Shown: in pieces, positions 31,867 to 32,496 of the stretch
Layout: the number at the start of each line of letters is the position of its first letter
How positions within the stretch are numbered: position 1 is the stretch's first letter
Assembly: GCA_035691285.1 (NCBI GenBank)
Contig: DASSJI010000186.1
Span: forward strand, 1 to 32,496
From: DATFEN01 sp035691285
GTDB lineage: Bacteria; Acidobacteriota; Vicinamibacteria; Fen-336
DNA: 32,496 nucleotides
Direction: 5' to 3'
Made by a program: the position numbers and the translations under genes
Notes under the pieces: model-generated
Database searches by the model: none
What the model saw: the letters and a program-made list of their open reading frames with translations, nothing else
Told to the model about the DNA's origin: nothing

Positions 31867-32181
31867 ATGCGCAAGCTCATCCGACCCGATCTATCGGAGA
31901 TCAAAGACCAGCTCACCACGCCCAAGGCGTTCCGCGCCCGCAAACCCATCCCGCCCGAGCAGACGAACGCCGAGAGCTTCTACTACTCGAAGCAGATGGC
32001 CAACAAGACCCGCATGGTCATCGTGCTCAAGGACGGGGAACAGATCCGCGGCACGATCGAGTGGTACGACAAGTCCGCCCTCAAGGTCCACCGCCACGAC
32101 GAGCCGAACATCCTCCTGCCGAAGGACAACATCAAGTACATGTTCAAGGAGAACGAGGACAAGGGCGCGGATTTGGACTGA
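31867..32181 (+). CDS. hfq: Hfq-like RNA chaperone with N-terminal extension
   Basis: A 104-aa protein. The Sm fold spans about 35-95: AESFYYSKQMANKTRMVIVL (helix and strand 1), KDGEQIRGTIEWYDKSALKV (Sm1) and NILLPKDNIKYMF (Sm2, where E. coli Hfq has YKHAIS). This matches the divergent Hfq of Acidobacteriota-like bacteria. About 34 basic residues (RKLIRPDLSEIKD, then FRARKPIPP) precede the Sm core, where typical Hfq has only a few. Hfq binds sRNAs and mRNAs as a hexamer. The extension might add RNA contacts (inference). The start follows its own promoter. Confidence 0.8.
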   Translation: MRKLIRPDLSEIKDQLTTPKAFRARKPIPPEQTNAESFYYSKQMANKTRMVIVLKDGEQIRGTIEWYDKSALKVHRHDEPNILLPKDNIKYMFKENEDKGADLD

Positions 32182-32190
32182 GGCTCAGTC
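32176..32190 (+). other. Small inverted repeat over the hfq stop codon
   Basis: GACTGA / TCAGTC (32176-32181 and 32185-32190) with a 3-nt loop covers the last hfq codons. No T-tract follows, so it is a weak terminator candidate at best. It sits between hfq and the integrase gene and could also be part of an attachment region. Nothing else is recognised up to 32227. Confidence 0.3.
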
Positions 32191-32227
32191 ACTTACGGCC
32201 TCTCGGGACCTTCGGAAAGCCCACCTG

Positions 32228-32496
32228 CTACCGTTCCGCTACCGCGGAACTTGACAAAACGGGGTCGGCGCTACGCAGCACGGCCCCTCCCGTTCCGAAC
32301 ACCCGGTTCAACGCGCCGACGTCCGACTTCGGGAGCCACGAGCCGTAGACGTCCACGGTCATGCTGATCGAGGCGTGGCCCATCTGCTGCTGGACATAGA
32401 CGGGGGACACGCCGGCCGCGATGAGCTGGGAGCCGAAGGAATGCCTCAGCGAGTGCGGTGTGTGCCAGGGGGGGAGCTGGGCGAGCTTCAGGACGC
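32228..32496 (-). CDS. Tyrosine recombinase/integrase, C-terminal part (cut by window edge)
   Basis: The last 88 or so codons of a minus-strand gene whose 5' part lies beyond the window. The catalytic C-terminus is clear: HTPHSLRHSFGSQLIAAGV (box II HxLRH), VQQQMGHASISMT (GH motif) and the nucleophile Tyr in VDVYGSWLP. The tail after the Tyr is about 38 residues. Such enzymes insert or excise phages, genomic islands and integrative elements. It converges on hfq, so an element probably begins here and extends to the right (inference). A 6-bp hairpin (TTCCGC / GCGGAA, 32234-32249) lies in the last codons. Confidence 0.85.
   Translation of the reverse strand, partial: VLKLAQLPPWHTPHSLRHSFGSQLIAAGVSPVYVQQQMGHASISMTVDVYGSWLPKSDVGALNRVFGTGGAVLRSADPVLSSSAVAER

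Overview
The window is very GC-rich, densely packed bacterial chromosome. It comes from a diderm with meso-DAP peptidoglycan: there is a TonB-dependent receptor, a Deg-type periplasmic protease, NagZ/LdcA/Mpl wall recycling and lipoprotein signals. Remnants of eukaryotic-type Ser/Thr kinases with TPR and TolB/WD40-like tails, a CNB-FHA fusion, DUF4388-type proteins and a divergent Hfq with an N-terminal extension together suggest Acidobacteriota or a close relative. That assignment is inference; no rRNA or tRNA gene is visible.

Left end (1-2440): a decayed accessory patch. Two broken C-termini of TPR-type kinase genes lie on the minus strand. Between them are the plus-strand tail of a TolB/WD40-type kinase, an intact VapBC-like toxin-antitoxin pair and a scrap of a nucleotidyltransferase gene. 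The frameshifts can be placed by comparing the two TPR copies with each other.

2441-6131 (minus): a three-gene operon with overlapping stops and starts: propeller-like exported protein, family 5 solute-binding protein, NtrY-like histidine kinase. No response regulator follows the kinase. 6166-10821 (plus): YqeY, NagZ, an atypical SDR, LdcA and Mpl, a compact peptidoglycan-recycling operon. It is divergent from the kinase operon across 34 bp holding mirror-image -10 elements. 10921-13242 (plus): a TonB-dependent receptor with its own promoter and terminator.

13297-21017 (minus): seven co-directional genes from a good sigma70-type promoter (TTGACG-N18-TATCAT): SxtJ-like membrane protein, NodU/CmcH-family carbamoyltransferase, DUF5989 small membrane protein, a lipoprotein of the sulfatase/alkaline-phosphatase superfamily with Thr at the nucleophile position, Ppx/GppA, a calcineurin-like phosphoesterase and a DegQ-like protease.

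21150-29318: a signalling-rich block. On the plus strand are an unrecognised 461-aa helical protein, a CNB-FHA fusion and a DUF4388/roadblock-like protein. Between them on the minus strand is an operon of RmlD-like reductase, pseudokinase-PQQ propeller protein, Ycf46-like AAA ATPase and family 3 solute-binding protein. This operon is the best candidate here for an undescribed system. 29315-32181 holds a FabG-like SDR (minus) and then tmk, holB and hfq (plus). The window closes inside a tyrosine recombinase gene (minus), the edge of another mobile or accessory segment.

Two themes recur. Operon genes are joined by 4-nt ATGA/GTGA overlaps, including two CTGA cases that imply CTG start codons. 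Genes that head a transcript often have a TAnnnT element only 6-21 nt before the start codon and no Shine-Dalgarno sequence, so short or absent leaders are likely.
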